Shown here: in pieces, positions 1 through 9,356 of the stretch
How positions within the stretch are numbered: the first letter of the stretch is position 1
How the letters are laid out: each line of letters opens with the position of its first letter
Origin: JBEIHX01 sp040381075
GTDB lineage: Bacteria; Pseudomonadota; Alphaproteobacteria; Caulobacterales; Aquidulcibacteraceae
DNA: 64,000 nucleotides
Reading direction: 5' to 3'
Assembly: GCA_040381075.1 (NCBI GenBank)
Contig: JBEIHX010000022.1
Location: 1-64,000 of the forward strand
Made by a program: the position numbers and the translations under genes
Notes under the pieces: generated by a model
Databases searched by the model: none
Seen by the model: only the letters and a program-made list of their open reading frames with translations
Told to the model about the DNA's origin: nothing

Positions 1-882
1 CCCGCGCGCTCGGGGGGCCCCCCCCGGGCGGGCCTGGCGCCGTGGGGCGGGCGGCGGTCCCCCCGGCCGGCCCCCCCCCCCCCCGACCCCGATCTGGAGC
101 GCGCGCTCGCAGACGCGCGGGAGCGTGAATGGCGCCTGCGGGAACGGGCCTCCGTGGAGCGGGAACGCAGGATAGCGGCAGAGGATGAAGCGCGCGCGGC
201 GGAACGCCGTCTGGACCGCGAGCGCGCCAGGCGCGACCGTGACCGGGCGCGCGCCCTAAGGGCGCAGGACTTTGAGATCTGTTTGGCGTCCTGCCGCAGC
301 TGCGACGAATTCGTAAGCCGATATGCATGGGGCGAGGACGTTGACCACGCACGCCGGCTGGATCGCGCGTGCCGTTCGGACATCGATTACCCCGGCTGGC
401 CCCGCTTGCCGGACGACCGCGACAGTCGACGCCCTGGCGGGCGACCGGGACAACCGCCCCAGTCTCCGCCAACGCCGCCGCCTGTTCTGGATCTCTCCCG
501 GCCGCCCCTGACGCCATCAGAACCGCCTGTCGGGGGGCAGCCGCATGAGCGTCCGACCCGTCGTCCGGTCCCCCTTACGCCTGTGGACGCCACGCCGCCG
601 GAGCAACCGGCCCCTGTTCAGCCGGGCTGGGGCGGCCCGGCGACAGGAGCGCCGAGGCGCCTGGATCCGACCAGTGTGTCCCCGCCAGCGCCCCCGTCGC
701 CGCCGCCAACATGGCAGACATCGCCGCCCCCCTTCGAAGCCCCCCCCGCGCCCCGACCTGTCGCTCCCCAGCCCGTTCCGCCCGAGCCGGCCGCGCCCCA
801 GGTTGTCGTACCCGAGCCCGCAGCGCCAACAGAGATACGCGAGGGGCTGAGGGACCCGCCGGGAGAGGCGCGCGAACCCTAG
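1..882 (+). CDS. Proline-rich hypothetical protein, 5'-truncated by window edge
   Basis: The frame is open from base 1 to the stop at 882, so the true start probably lies upstream; the first internal candidate start is GTG at 154. The part after 154 has a charged, Arg/Glu-rich, probably helical stretch (residues 1-40), a short cysteine-bearing segment (CLASCRSCDEF, then another Cys about 25 residues on), and then about 150 residues dominated by Pro, Ala and Pro-Pro runs. Such tails are typical of periplasm-spanning or disordered linkers, but I recognise no family. Bases 1-84 are extreme C/G homopolymer runs, which may be low-quality sequence. The low-complexity composition also makes long open frames likely by chance, so coding status is moderate at best. 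Confidence 0.4.
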   Translation, partial: PARSGGPPRAGLAPWGGRRSPRPAPPPPDPDLERALADAREREWRLRERASVERERRIAAEDEARAAERRLDRERARRDRDRARALRAQDFEICLASCRSCDEFVSRYAWGEDVDHARRLDRACRSDIDYPGWPRLPDDRDSRRPGGRPGQPPQSPPTPPPVLDLSRPPLTPSEPPVGGQPHERPTRRPVPLTPVDATPPEQPAPVQPGWGGPATGAPRRLDPTSVSPPAPPSPPPTWQTSPPPFEAPPAPRPVAPQPVPPEPAAPQVVVPEPAAPTEIREGLRDPPGEAREP

Positions 883-1106
883 AGGCGCGTCCCGGCCCCC
901 GGAGGCGTGCGCCGCCTGCGCGCCGTGCGGGCGACATGCCGGGTTCGCGGCTGCAACGATCATGGGCAGCCGCCATCTGTGCAAAACCGGCAGGCAGTCC
1001 CGCCCCCGGTTACGGCGCCGCCCGTCCGAGGCGACGTGCTGGCCAAGGAGGCCGCTGCGCGGGCGTGACGCCTGTCGCGCAATCCTCGCTGCTTGCGGCC
1101 TGAGAA

Positions 1107-1922
1107 CTACGCGCCCTCGACGCCATCCGGCACGCCCACGGCATGGAAACCTGCGTCGACGTGGATAAGTTCGCCCGCAACGGATTTGCCGAGGTCGGAC
1201 AGAAGCCACAGCGCACAGCCGGCGACGCCCTCCATGGTCGTATCCTCCTTCAGGAGCGACCAGTCGCGCGCCGCCGTCATCAACTGCCGCCCACCGGATA
1301 TGCCTGCCATGGCGAGGGTGCGCATTGGCCCGGGCGAGATGGTGTTGACCCGCACACCCTTGGCGCCGAGGTCGCGCGCGGCGTACCTCGCAGCAGCCTC
1401 AAGCGCGGCCTTGGCGACGCCCATCATATTGTAGTTGGGAACCACCCGCTCCGACCCCTGGTAGCTGAGAGTGATGATCGATCCGCCATTGGGCATCAGC
1501 CTCGAGGCGCGGCGGGCCGCGTCTACGAAGGAATAGGCCGAGATATCCATGGCGAGGGCAAAACCCTTGCGCGTGGTGTTCTCCACAAAGGAGCCTTTGA
1601 GGCTGTCCTTTTCCGCGAAAGCGATCGCGTGAACGAGAAAGTCAATGGTCCCGAACCGGGCTTCGACTGCTGCGAAAGCCTGTTCCATGGACAGGTCGTC
1701 TGAGACATCACAGGCAATCAGATCCTGCACCCCGATGGACTGGGCGAGGGGCGCGACGCGCTTCAGGAGCGCGTCTCCCTGGTAGGTGAAGGCCATCTCG
1801 GCCCCCTGAGCCGCCAGCTGTCGTGCGATGCCCCAGGCGATCGAATGATCGTTGGCGACGCCCATCACGACGCCCTTCTTGCCGCGCATCAGCGCCCCTT
1901 CAGGCATATTCCAGTCCGCCAC
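1107..1922 (-). CDS. fabI: Enoyl-[acyl-carrier-protein] reductase FabI (NADH)
   Basis: Catalyses the last, NAD(P)H-dependent reduction in each round of type II fatty acid elongation, in the cytosol. The protein has 271 residues, the normal FabI length. It starts with the atypical SDR nucleotide-binding motif of FabI (GVANDHSIAWGIA, about residues 21-33). It carries the catalytic pair in the form Y-x6-K (YNMMGVAK) and the conserved GPMRTLA segment after the substrate loop. It is monocistronic here and divergent from cpoB, with about 136 bases between the two starts. FabI is the target of triclosan-type inhibitors. The assignment is secure; a second enoyl reductase elsewhere cannot be excluded. 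Confidence 0.95.
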   Translation of the reverse strand: MADWNMPEGALMRGKKGVVMGVANDHSIAWGIARQLAAQGAEMAFTYQGDALLKRVAPLAQSIGVQDLIACDVSDDLSMEQAFAAVEARFGTIDFLVHAIAFAEKDSLKGSFVENTTRKGFALAMDISAYSFVDAARRASRLMPNGGSIITLSYQGSERVVPNYNMMGVAKAALEAAARYAARDLGAKGVRVNTISPGPMRTLAMAGISGGRQLMTAARDWSLLKEDTTMEGVAGCALWLLSDLGKSVAGELIHVDAGFHAVGVPDGVEGA

Positions 1923-2058
1923 GGCCCACTCCCTGACTTGGCTGCGCCCAGATCCGCAGATATCTCTCTCGGGCGCGCTTTAGGCGCAGCCGGCGCCGCA
2001 TGCAAGTCGGAGCGATCTGCCGAATTTCCGCCAAAGCTGGATCGCATAGGATCGCATC

Positions 2059-2946
2059 ATGACCCGAGCTCTGATTCTGACCGCAGCGGGGCTGGCCGCA
2101 TTCGGCCATCTTGCCTGCATCACGCCCCTCGCCGCCGCCCAGGATCGGCAGATGTTCCCGCGCCAGGAATGGCCGGGCCGGACGAGCCGCCAACCGCCCC
2201 CCCAAACCGCGCAGCCCGCGCCGCCGCCGCCCGTGACGCCTGATCCGATGATCCTGCGGCTGCAGGAGCGGGTGGACGATCTGGAAGCTGCGCTTCGCGA
2301 CATGACCCGCGGCCAGGAACAGCTGCAACGGCTTGCAGGGGCCCAACGCGAGCAGATCGATCTGCTGCAGCGCGGTCTTGATGACCTTGCAGGCCGGATC
2401 GCCGCGCTGGAAGCCCGACAGGCGACGGCGTCAGTCCCAACGCCAGGACCGGCCGCCGGACTGGACCCGGGTGGGCCGCCTCCCGCACAAAGCCAGGACG
2501 CCGGAGCAGACAGCGTGCGAAACTCCGGGGGCAGCCCGGTAAAGCCACCGTCTGCGCAAGCGCCGAACGCCGCATTCAAGGCCGCGAAGGACATGCTGAT
2601 CCGCGGTGATTTCTCGACGGCCGAAGCCGCATTCAGGGGCTTTATCCAAGCCTTTCCGGATGACCCCCAGGCGGTCGAGGCGCGTTACTGGCTTGGCGAA
2701 GCATTGTATGTGCAGGCCTCATACTCCGATGCGGCGCGGGCTTATCTCGACCTCCTTCGCATTGCGCCCCAGGCCCCCGAGGCGCCGGATGCGCTGGTGA
2801 AACTTGCCGCCAGCCTGCGCCAGGCGGGTCAGCCGACCGACGCCTGCAGTGTGCTGCGGGACTTCTCACGCAACTATCCCAGCGCGGCCGCAGCGACCCG
2901 GGAACGGGCGCAGGCCGAGGCGCGCGCAGCCGCCTGCCGGGTTTGA
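2059..2946 (+). CDS. cpoB: Cell division coordinator CpoB (YbgF, Tol-Pal associated)
   Basis: Periplasmic protein that in E. coli links peptidoglycan synthesis to outer-membrane constriction with the Tol-Pal system. The 295-residue product has an N-terminal signal peptide (about residues 1-27, ending at an AAAQD-like cleavage site), a Pro-rich linker, a coiled coil (about 60-120; heptad-like ERVDDLEAALRDM) and a C-terminal TPR domain (about 170-290; FKAAKDMLIRGDFSTAEAAF, RYWLGEALYVQASYSDAA). The ATG at 2059 sits directly before the hydrophobic leader. Its stop overlaps the start of tilS by four bases. In alphaproteobacteria cpoB usually follows pal, but here fabI lies upstream in the opposite orientation, so tolQRAB-pal must be elsewhere or beyond the window. 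Confidence 0.92.
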   Translation: MTRALILTAAGLAAFGHLACITPLAAAQDRQMFPRQEWPGRTSRQPPPQTAQPAPPPPVTPDPMILRLQERVDDLEAALRDMTRGQEQLQRLAGAQREQIDLLQRGLDDLAGRIAALEARQATASVPTPGPAAGLDPGGPPPAQSQDAGADSVRNSGGSPVKPPSAQAPNAAFKAAKDMLIRGDFSTAEAAFRGFIQAFPDDPQAVEARYWLGEALYVQASYSDAARAYLDLLRIAPQAPEAPDALVKLAASLRQAGQPTDACSVLRDFSRNYPSAAAATRERAQAEARAAACRV

Positions 2947-4322
2947 CGCCGGATCTCATCCAGACCCGTTTTGCGGGACTGCTCGACCGCATCCTCGCCG
3001 ACTGCGGAGCACCGCGATTTGGAGTTGCGGTGTCCGGCGGGTCGGACTCGATGGCGCTGCTGACCCTGGCGGCAGGCTGGGCGCAGTCGCGTGGGGCGGA
3101 GCTGGAGGCGGCGACCGTCGATCACTGTTTGCGCCCCGAGGCGCGCGCCGAAGCAGAGGCGGTGGCTGCGTACTGCGACTGCTGGTTTGTGCCGCACGCC
3201 ATCCTGACATGGACGCCGCCCCCACGCGGCCCCGGTCTGGCGGCCGCTGCGCGCGCCGGTCGCTATGGGCTCCTGGCGAACTGGATGCGCGCGCGCGGGC
3301 TTGAAGTCCTGCTGGTCGGGCACACCGCCGATGATCGCCTGGAAACCACACTGATGCGCGAAGCGGGCGGCGGGCGCGACATGGCCGCTCTGCGTGCGGC
3401 GGCAGTGCACCCCCTCTGGCCTGAAGGGCGCGGTCTGCTTGTCGCACGGCCCCTGCTGCAGGTTCGCCGCGCCGCCCTCCAGAACCTGCTTATCGCGCTT
3501 GGGGTGGATTGGCTTGACGACCCCAGCAATGAAAACGCGGCAAGCCCGCGCATCCAGGCGCGCCGCAGCATTGCGTCCTGGCCCGCCCCAATCGTTCAGG
3601 ACATGCTTGCAGACATTGCTGAACGCGATGCGGCGCAGGCGGCGGCCGAAGCCCAGATTCTTGAGGACTTGAGCGGCTCACTGGAAATCTCGCCGACAGG
3701 CGTCATTGACCTGGATCTTGCCGGGTGCACCTGCGACAGTTTTGCGGCTGACCCCGTCTTCGCCCGACTGATTGCGATTGCAGCCGGGCAGCCTGCAGGC
3801 CCCGGCCGCGGCGGCGTAGCGCGCCTGCGGCGCGCCTTGCGCGCCCCTGACTTCACCGCCGCGACGCTTGGCGGCGCATTGATCCGCACGAAGCGCCAGC
3901 GCGTGATGCTGTCGCGTGATCCCGGCCCGATTTTCGGGCGTCCAGGGGTGACAGCGCTGGCGCCTCTCCACGTCGCCGCAGGCGCTGGAGCCGTCTGGGA
4001 CGGCCGCTTTATGGTGCAGGCCGATCGCGACGTCATTGTGCGTCCGTGGGGCCTCATGCGCGCCGCGCTGACGAAGGAGGCGATATCGCAGGGCGGTTGG
4101 CGCGGCCCGGGACGCCATACAGCTCCCGCAGCCATGACCGAAGATGGCAGGGTTTGCGCCGGCCCCGCCCCCATTGCCGGCTGTGCACAGTTGCGTCCCC
4201 TGGCCTGCCAGCGGATCGAAGACTGGCGGCGGGCTTTGCGGATTCTCAACGCCGATGCGTCAAGGTCGGCGCCCGTGGAAGGGGCAAGGGCTCGTCATCA
4301 CCGCCCGCGATCCCTATCTTGA
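2943..4322 (+). CDS. tilS: tRNA(Ile)-lysidine synthetase TilS
   Basis: Attaches lysine to C34 of the tRNA-Ile with CAU anticodon using ATP, converting it to an AUA reader; cytosolic and essential in most bacteria. The N-terminal PP-loop ATPase motif SGGSDSM is at about residues 31-37 and is followed by the family's VDHCLRPEA, GHTADDRLET and LDDPSNE motifs. The 459 residues match the family, although the C-terminal half is divergent. The proposed TTG start (2943) overlaps the cpoB stop in a TTGA arrangement, which implies translational coupling; there is no nearby in-frame ATG. The cpoB-tilS-ftsH order is typical of alphaproteobacteria and supports the call. Confidence 0.92.
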   Translation: MTPDLIQTRFAGLLDRILADCGAPRFGVAVSGGSDSMALLTLAAGWAQSRGAELEAATVDHCLRPEARAEAEAVAAYCDCWFVPHAILTWTPPPRGPGLAAAARAGRYGLLANWMRARGLEVLLVGHTADDRLETTLMREAGGGRDMAALRAAAVHPLWPEGRGLLVARPLLQVRRAALQNLLIALGVDWLDDPSNENAASPRIQARRSIASWPAPIVQDMLADIAERDAAQAAAEAQILEDLSGSLEISPTGVIDLDLAGCTCDSFAADPVFARLIAIAAGQPAGPGRGGVARLRRALRAPDFTAATLGGALIRTKRQRVMLSRDPGPIFGRPGVTALAPLHVAAGAGAVWDGRFMVQADRDVIVRPWGLMRAALTKEAISQGGWRGPGRHTAPAAMTEDGRVCAGPAPIAGCAQLRPLACQRIEDWRRALRILNADASRSAPVEGARARHHRPRSLS

Positions 4323-4401
4323 GGATCACGAAGTCAGCAAAAGGCTCAGGTGAGCCGGGCAGGCCCGAAAGTTCGCCTGCTCCCAACCGAAGGAAACCCG
4401 G

Positions 4402-6306
4402 ATGACGATGCGCAATCTGGCGCTGTGGGGTCTGATCGCTTTGTTGCTTTTCGGACTTTTCACCATGGTGCAGGGACCGAAGGCTGGGCGTAACGCCACC
4501 GAGATCAGCTATTCGAAGCTCATTCAGAGCGCTCAGGGCGGCGGCGTGTCGACCGCGCTGATCGCTGACGATAAAGTGATCATTGACCGCCCCGATGGCG
4601 CGCGCGAATTCGCCTTCGTGCCTGATGGCGCAAATCCCGCTGAAGTGCTGCAGGCGGCCGGCGTGGATGTCCGCGCCCAACCCGCCAACCGCAATCCGAG
4701 CATTCTGGGGGTGCTGCTGTCGTGGTTGCCGATGCTGCTCCTTCTTGGCGTCTGGATTTTCTTCATGCGCCAAATGCAAGGAGGCGGGCGCGGCGGCGCC
4801 ATGGGGTTCGGCAAGTCCAAGGCGCGCCTTCTGACGGAAAACAAGAATCGGGTGACATTTGCCGACGTGGCCGGGGTGGATGAGGCCAAGGAGGAACTCG
4901 AGGAGATCGTCGAGTTCCTGAAAGATCCAGGCAAATTCCAGCGGCTTGGCGGGAAGATTCCGAAGGGCGCCCTGCTTGTCGGGCCCCCGGGCACCGGCAA
5001 GACGCTGATCGCGCGCGCCGTCGCAGGCGAAGCCAACGTCCCGTTCTTTACAATTTCGGGGTCTGACTTCGTCGAGATGTTTGTCGGCGTTGGCGCGAGT
5101 CGTGTGCGCGATATGTTCGAACAGGCGAAGAAAAACGCGCCCTGCATTATCTTCATCGACGAAATCGACGCGGTTGGCCGCCACCGTGGCGCCGGCCTCG
5201 GCGGCGGAAATGATGAACGCGAGCAGACCCTCAACCAGCTTCTGGTCGAAATGGACGGCTTTGAAGCCAATGAGGGCATCATTCTCATTGCTGCAACGAA
5301 CCGGCCCGACGTACTGGACCCTGCCTTGCTGCGCCCGGGTCGGTTTGACCGTCAGGTCGTGGTCCCAAACCCGGACCTGCCTGGTCGCGAGAAGATCCTG
5401 CGTGTTCACGTGCGCAACGTGCCGCTGTCCAAAGATGTCGATCTCAAAGTGATCGCACGCGGTACGCCAGGCTTTTCAGGGGCGGACCTCGCCAACCTTG
5501 TGAATGAGGCCGCCCTCCTGGCGGCGCGGCGCGGCAAGCGCGTGGTGACGCGTCAGGAATTCGAAGACGCCAAGGATAAGGTCATGATGGGAGCGGAACG
5601 GCGCTCGTCTGGCATGACCGAAGATGAAAAGCGCCTGACCGCTTACCATGAAGGCGGTCACGCGCTGGTCGCCTTGACGGTTCCGGCTGCACATCCCGTG
5701 CACAAGGCGACCATCATTCCGCGCGGGCGCGCGCTTGGCATGGTCATGCAGCTCCCAGAGCGCGATCAGTATTCGATGTCCTACGAGCAGATGACCTCGC
5801 AACTTGCCATCATGATGGGGGGGCGCGTGGCCGAGGAGATCGTCTTTGGCAAGGAAAAGATCACCTCCGGGGCTTCGTCTGACATCCAGCAGGCGACGCG
5901 CCTCGCGCGCAACATGGTCACGCGCTGGGGCTACTCGGATGAACTCGGCGCCGTCGCCTACGGTGAGAACCAGGATGAAGTGTTCCTCGGCATGTCCGTG
6001 CAGCGCACGCAAAACATCTCCGAAGCGACAGCCCAGAAGATCGACCAGGAGATCCGCCGGCTCGTCGATGGCGGCTACTCGCAAGCCAAGCGTATTCTGA
6101 CCGAGCGCCGGGAGGACCTGGAGGCCCTGGCGAAAGGTCTTCTGGAATTTGAAACCCTGTCCGGCGACGAAATCAATGACCTGCTGAAGGGTATTCAGCC
6201 CAAACGTCCGGATCAGGACCAGTCAAACTCCCCGCCGCCGCCAATCTCGGCGGTTCCCACGACACGTAAACCACCGGGCGGACAGCCGGCCCCTCAGGGG
6301 GTATAG
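4402..6306 (+). CDS. ftsH: ATP-dependent zinc metalloprotease FtsH
   Basis: Inner-membrane AAA+ protease that degrades unassembled membrane proteins and regulators such as RpoH. The 634-residue product has two membrane segments (about residues 5-20 and 102-122) flanking a periplasmic domain. These are followed by Walker A (GPPGTGKT, about 194-201), Walker B (IIFIDEIDAVG), the SRH region (ATNRPDVLDPALLRPGRFDR) and the zinc site HEGGH (about 416-420). The C-terminus is a Pro/Gln-rich tail. A spacer of about 80 bases separates it from tilS, and AAGGAAAC precedes the ATG. A hairpin terminator lies about 150 bases after the stop. Confidence 0.98.
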   Translation: MTMRNLALWGLIALLLFGLFTMVQGPKAGRNATEISYSKLIQSAQGGGVSTALIADDKVIIDRPDGAREFAFVPDGANPAEVLQAAGVDVRAQPANRNPSILGVLLSWLPMLLLLGVWIFFMRQMQGGGRGGAMGFGKSKARLLTENKNRVTFADVAGVDEAKEELEEIVEFLKDPGKFQRLGGKIPKGALLVGPPGTGKTLIARAVAGEANVPFFTISGSDFVEMFVGVGASRVRDMFEQAKKNAPCIIFIDEIDAVGRHRGAGLGGGNDEREQTLNQLLVEMDGFEANEGIILIAATNRPDVLDPALLRPGRFDRQVVVPNPDLPGREKILRVHVRNVPLSKDVDLKVIARGTPGFSGADLANLVNEAALLAARRGKRVVTRQEFEDAKDKVMMGAERRSSGMTEDEKRLTAYHEGGHALVALTVPAAHPVHKATIIPRGRALGMVMQLPERDQYSMSYEQMTSQLAIMMGGRVAEEIVFGKEKITSGASSDIQQATRLARNMVTRWGYSDELGAVAYGENQDEVFLGMSVQRTQNISEATAQKIDQEIRRLVDGGYSQAKRILTERREDLEALAKGLLEFETLSGDEINDLLKGIQPKRPDQDQSNSPPPPISAVPTTRKPPGGQPAPQGV

Positions 6307-6454
6307 AGTTTCGACAGGCAGCCTCGCGGGCTGCGCATTCACGCAACGCTTCGATGGACTGTCGCACTGCAGATGATGGACGCGAGGGCGCGGCCCACCG
6401 CGGCCAGGCAGCCTTCCCAGACAGGGCCTGCCAGCGACAGGCGCCTCACGTGCC

Positions 6455-6490
6455 AAAGGCCCGCAGCAGTGGCTGCGGGCCTTTGTGTTT
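6455..6490 (+). terminator. Rho-independent terminator after ftsH
   Basis: A perfect 12-bp stem (6455-6466 pairs with 6473-6484) with a six-base loop CAGTGG, ending in TTT and followed by GTGTTT. The stem begins with AAA, so it can also work in the other direction. It lies between the convergent ftsH and TonB-receptor genes and probably ends both transcripts. Confidence 0.85.
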
Positions 6491-6585
6491 GGGTGCGATA
6501 TCTTGCTGGGGCGACACGCGGCGGCGCGCACCAACCTGCCCAGCGCTCCTGCCAGCGCCTGCATCTGCGCCCTGGCGCGTGCGCC

Positions 6586-9270
6586 CTAATAGCTCGCAGA
6601 CACGCTCAACGAGAAGGTCCGCCCCTTGGGATAGGTGTTCACCTCAGTGCGGCCGATTGCGGAATTCTGATACTCCTCGTTCATCGTGCCGAGAAGATTC
6701 CGACCGCTAAGCCCAAGGGTGAATTCGCGACCTGCGAGCTCAAACTTATGCCGATACACGAGGTCCATATTGGTTCCTGGGCGGTCGATCACGGACGGAA
6801 GTGCGCCAAGCCCGCGCCTGGCTATGCGTTCATCCACCCAGCCCACGAGCAGGGTGAGCTGGTCCCTGTCCGTCTCAAAGCCGAATTGAAGGTTGGCGAT
6901 GTTGCTGGGGGTTCCCTGGAGCGGTGATCCGTCCAGACCGAACTGGCTCGCCGCGACACGCCGGAAGTCAATCGGGCTAACCACTGTCACGCCAGGTCCA
7001 GCCTGGACCTCTGATTTTGTATAGGTATAGTTGGCCGCAAGGATCCACGTCGCATCCTGCAGCACGCCGACGAATGCAGGCGTCCCGAAGTAGGTGCGGA
7101 ATTCAACCTCGCCGCCGAAGAGCGTGGCCCGCGGGGCGTTCAAAAACCGCGTGAACGTCCGCTCCAGGCGCACGATCACCTCTTCGATGGGATCCGTCAC
7201 CTCCTTGTAAAAGCCGCCGAGCGTCACAAACTGGTTGCGGGCGAAATACCACTCCAGACGCGCGTCGTAATTCTTGAATTCGCTGTCCGTCAGGAAGGGA
7301 TTTCCCTGGTAGATACGATCCGTATCCGGATCGATATACGGGGTAAATGCGAGTTCCCGGAATTGCGGGCGCGCGATGGTTTGTGAATACCCGAACCGCG
7401 CCTGCAGATCGTCCGCGAAGTTCCATGTCAAAGTCGCTGCGGGAAGAAGGTAGCTGTTCTGCAGGTTGACCGGGGCGCTGGACGGCTCGCCGAAACGGTT
7501 TCCGGTTCGCACGATCTGCGTGGCGTCCTCATAGCGCACACCCAGCGAGGCGCGCAGCAGCGGCAGCGGATCGACGTCGACACCCAGGTAGTAAGCGGTG
7601 TTGGTGATCCGCCCCTTGTAGGCATCGTCGCGACCGGTCAGTTCATTCAGGACGAAACGCCGAGGGTCGATGTTGTCAGGCGAAAACAGGAAGTCGACCC
7701 GGGCCCTGAGAACGTCCACAGGCGTTGGACCACGCGGCCCGGTCCACGCGAAGGTCAGGAGTTCGTAATCGCGCACCGTGTTTGCGTAGGCGACACCGGC
7801 GGAGATTTTCAGGTCGCGCTCGGCGGAAAGGGCGATGGTATAGCTCGCGTCGACCCCCGCGCTGGCTACTTCGTCCGTCAGGTCCGAAAAGCGGATCCCG
7901 TTTGCAAGGTTGGCGCCCTGGAAGGAGGTGACGCCGTTCACCACTGAGTAGGTGACGTCGCGCTCATAAGGAGCGCTGCGCGTGGACTGGGCGAAGGCCG
8001 TCCGCCAGCCGAGCGCGAACGGTCCCCATTCGTGATCGCCTTCGAGCTGCGCAGACGCAAGCTGACGCTCATACCAGGCGGTCGCCTCGCGGCGTTCGCT
8101 CTGATTGGCGGGAAGGTTGATGTCCGTACCCTCTTCAACCTGCGCTTCCTTGGTGGTCGAGCGCACGAGAAGACCCGACACTGCGACCGCGTTGCCGCCC
8201 CAATCCACACCAAGGCTGGCAAAACCGTTGGCGACAATGTCCCAGGCGGATGTGACGCTTGTGAAGTCGGTCTCGGCGACATTGCCGACAACATCTACCC
8301 GCTCGGCGCGCCTTGAGCGCTGGCTGGTGTCGTAGCCCGCCACACCGAGAAGGCCGACCCTGTACTTGCCACGCTCGAACGACGTCCCGGCTGTCGCCTC
8401 GCCCTCAAAGTCAGGCGACAGATGGCCCTCTTCGACCAGCGTCAGCGGGGAATTGACCAGGCTCCTGCCAATCGTCTGCAGTTCCGTCGCGGTGAAATTG
8501 GCGTCAGTGATACGCCGGCGTGTCCCTATCGCCGCCGCGAGCGGCTGCGGCACATCGCGAAGACCGTCATCGCGACCCGTCCAGTCAGTGTCGGCTCCGC
8601 GATAGACGAAACCGTTCTTCGCAGTCGACTCGGTATTGACGCCCGACGATAGCTTCAGCGTCAGGAATGGCTCATCAGGGATCTTGCGGGTTCGCAGATC
8701 AATGACCCCGCCGCCGAACTCGCCAGGATAGTTGGGCGAGAAGGTCTTCTGGATAGTCGCCCCGTCAAGGATATTGGAGGGAAACAGGTCCAGCGGCACC
8801 TGCCGACGCAGCGGCTCGGGGCTCGGAAGTGGTGATCCATTCAACAGGGCCGAGGAGTAACGATCACCCAGGCCGCGGACATAAACGAAACGATCGGATA
8901 CGATCGAGATGCCGGTGAGGCGCGTGAGCGCAGCAGCTGCGTTGTCATCACCCTGACGGGCCAGATCCTCCGATGACAGAAATGTGGAGACCTCTGACGT
9001 TTCCTGCATCGGCTCCGGAATGAATTTCCCGAGCACAACGATTTCTTCGCTCTCTGCAGTCTGCGACGACTCTCCGGAGCTTTGAGCGGCTGTCAGGGCG
9101 TCGTCAGACCCAGTCGCTGGCGCAGTCGCCGACCCAGGGCTCGCCGCCGATGGCGGCTGGCGGACCTGTTGGTCCTGTGAAGTGGTCGCCTGCGCGCTCG
9201 CCAGCGAAGGAGCGAACAATACTGTACTCAGCAGCAACGCGCGCCGCCAGGAGGAAAGGAGGGTCGGCAT
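6586..9270 (-). CDS. TonB-dependent outer-membrane receptor
   Basis: Predicted outer-membrane beta-barrel that imports a scarce ligand using TonB energy; ligand unknown. From the ATG at 9270 the product has 894 residues with a signal peptide (RRALLLSTVLFAPSLASA), a long Ser/Thr/Gln/Ala-rich segment, a TonB-box-like EEIVVLGKF, then a plug domain (LNGSPLPSPEPLRRQVPLD, VRGLGDRYSS, PNYPGEFGGGVIDLRTR). The barrel ends in an aromatic residue (SLSVSASY), as expected for BAM substrates. An upstream in-frame TTG at 9291 is possible but lacks a convincing ribosome site. The gene lies 86 bases downstream of the large lipoprotein on the same strand, suggesting an operon and a receptor/surface-lipoprotein pair. 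Confidence 0.9.
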   Translation of the reverse strand: MPTLLSSWRRALLLSTVLFAPSLASAQATTSQDQQVRQPPSAASPGSATAPATGSDDALTAAQSSGESSQTAESEEIVVLGKFIPEPMQETSEVSTFLSSEDLARQGDDNAAAALTRLTGISIVSDRFVYVRGLGDRYSSALLNGSPLPSPEPLRRQVPLDLFPSNILDGATIQKTFSPNYPGEFGGGVIDLRTRKIPDEPFLTLKLSSGVNTESTAKNGFVYRGADTDWTGRDDGLRDVPQPLAAAIGTRRRITDANFTATELQTIGRSLVNSPLTLVEEGHLSPDFEGEATAGTSFERGKYRVGLLGVAGYDTSQRSRRAERVDVVGNVAETDFTSVTSAWDIVANGFASLGVDWGGNAVAVSGLLVRSTTKEAQVEEGTDINLPANQSERREATAWYERQLASAQLEGDHEWGPFALGWRTAFAQSTRSAPYERDVTYSVVNGVTSFQGANLANGIRFSDLTDEVASAGVDASYTIALSAERDLKISAGVAYANTVRDYELLTFAWTGPRGPTPVDVLRARVDFLFSPDNIDPRRFVLNELTGRDDAYKGRITNTAYYLGVDVDPLPLLRASLGVRYEDATQIVRTGNRFGEPSSAPVNLQNSYLLPAATLTWNFADDLQARFGYSQTIARPQFRELAFTPYIDPDTDRIYQGNPFLTDSEFKNYDARLEWYFARNQFVTLGGFYKEVTDPIEEVIVRLERTFTRFLNAPRATLFGGEVEFRTYFGTPAFVGVLQDATWILAANYTYTKSEVQAGPGVTVVSPIDFRRVAASQFGLDGSPLQGTPSNIANLQFGFETDRDQLTLLVGWVDERIARRGLGALPSVIDRPGTNMDLVYRHKFELAGREFTLGLSGRNLLGTMNEEYQNSAIGRTEVNTYPKGRTFSLSVSASY

Positions 9271-9356
9271 GGTCCGGTCCGTCTGTTGCAAAGGAGGGCT
9301 TCAAGGGGCTTGGCGGAACGGTGCTGGAGGTCTGCCTCCCGCACCGGACGATCCGA

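Noticed and set aside
4246..5409. 387-codon frame opposite ftsH
   Set aside because: Antisense shadow of the AAA+ domain.
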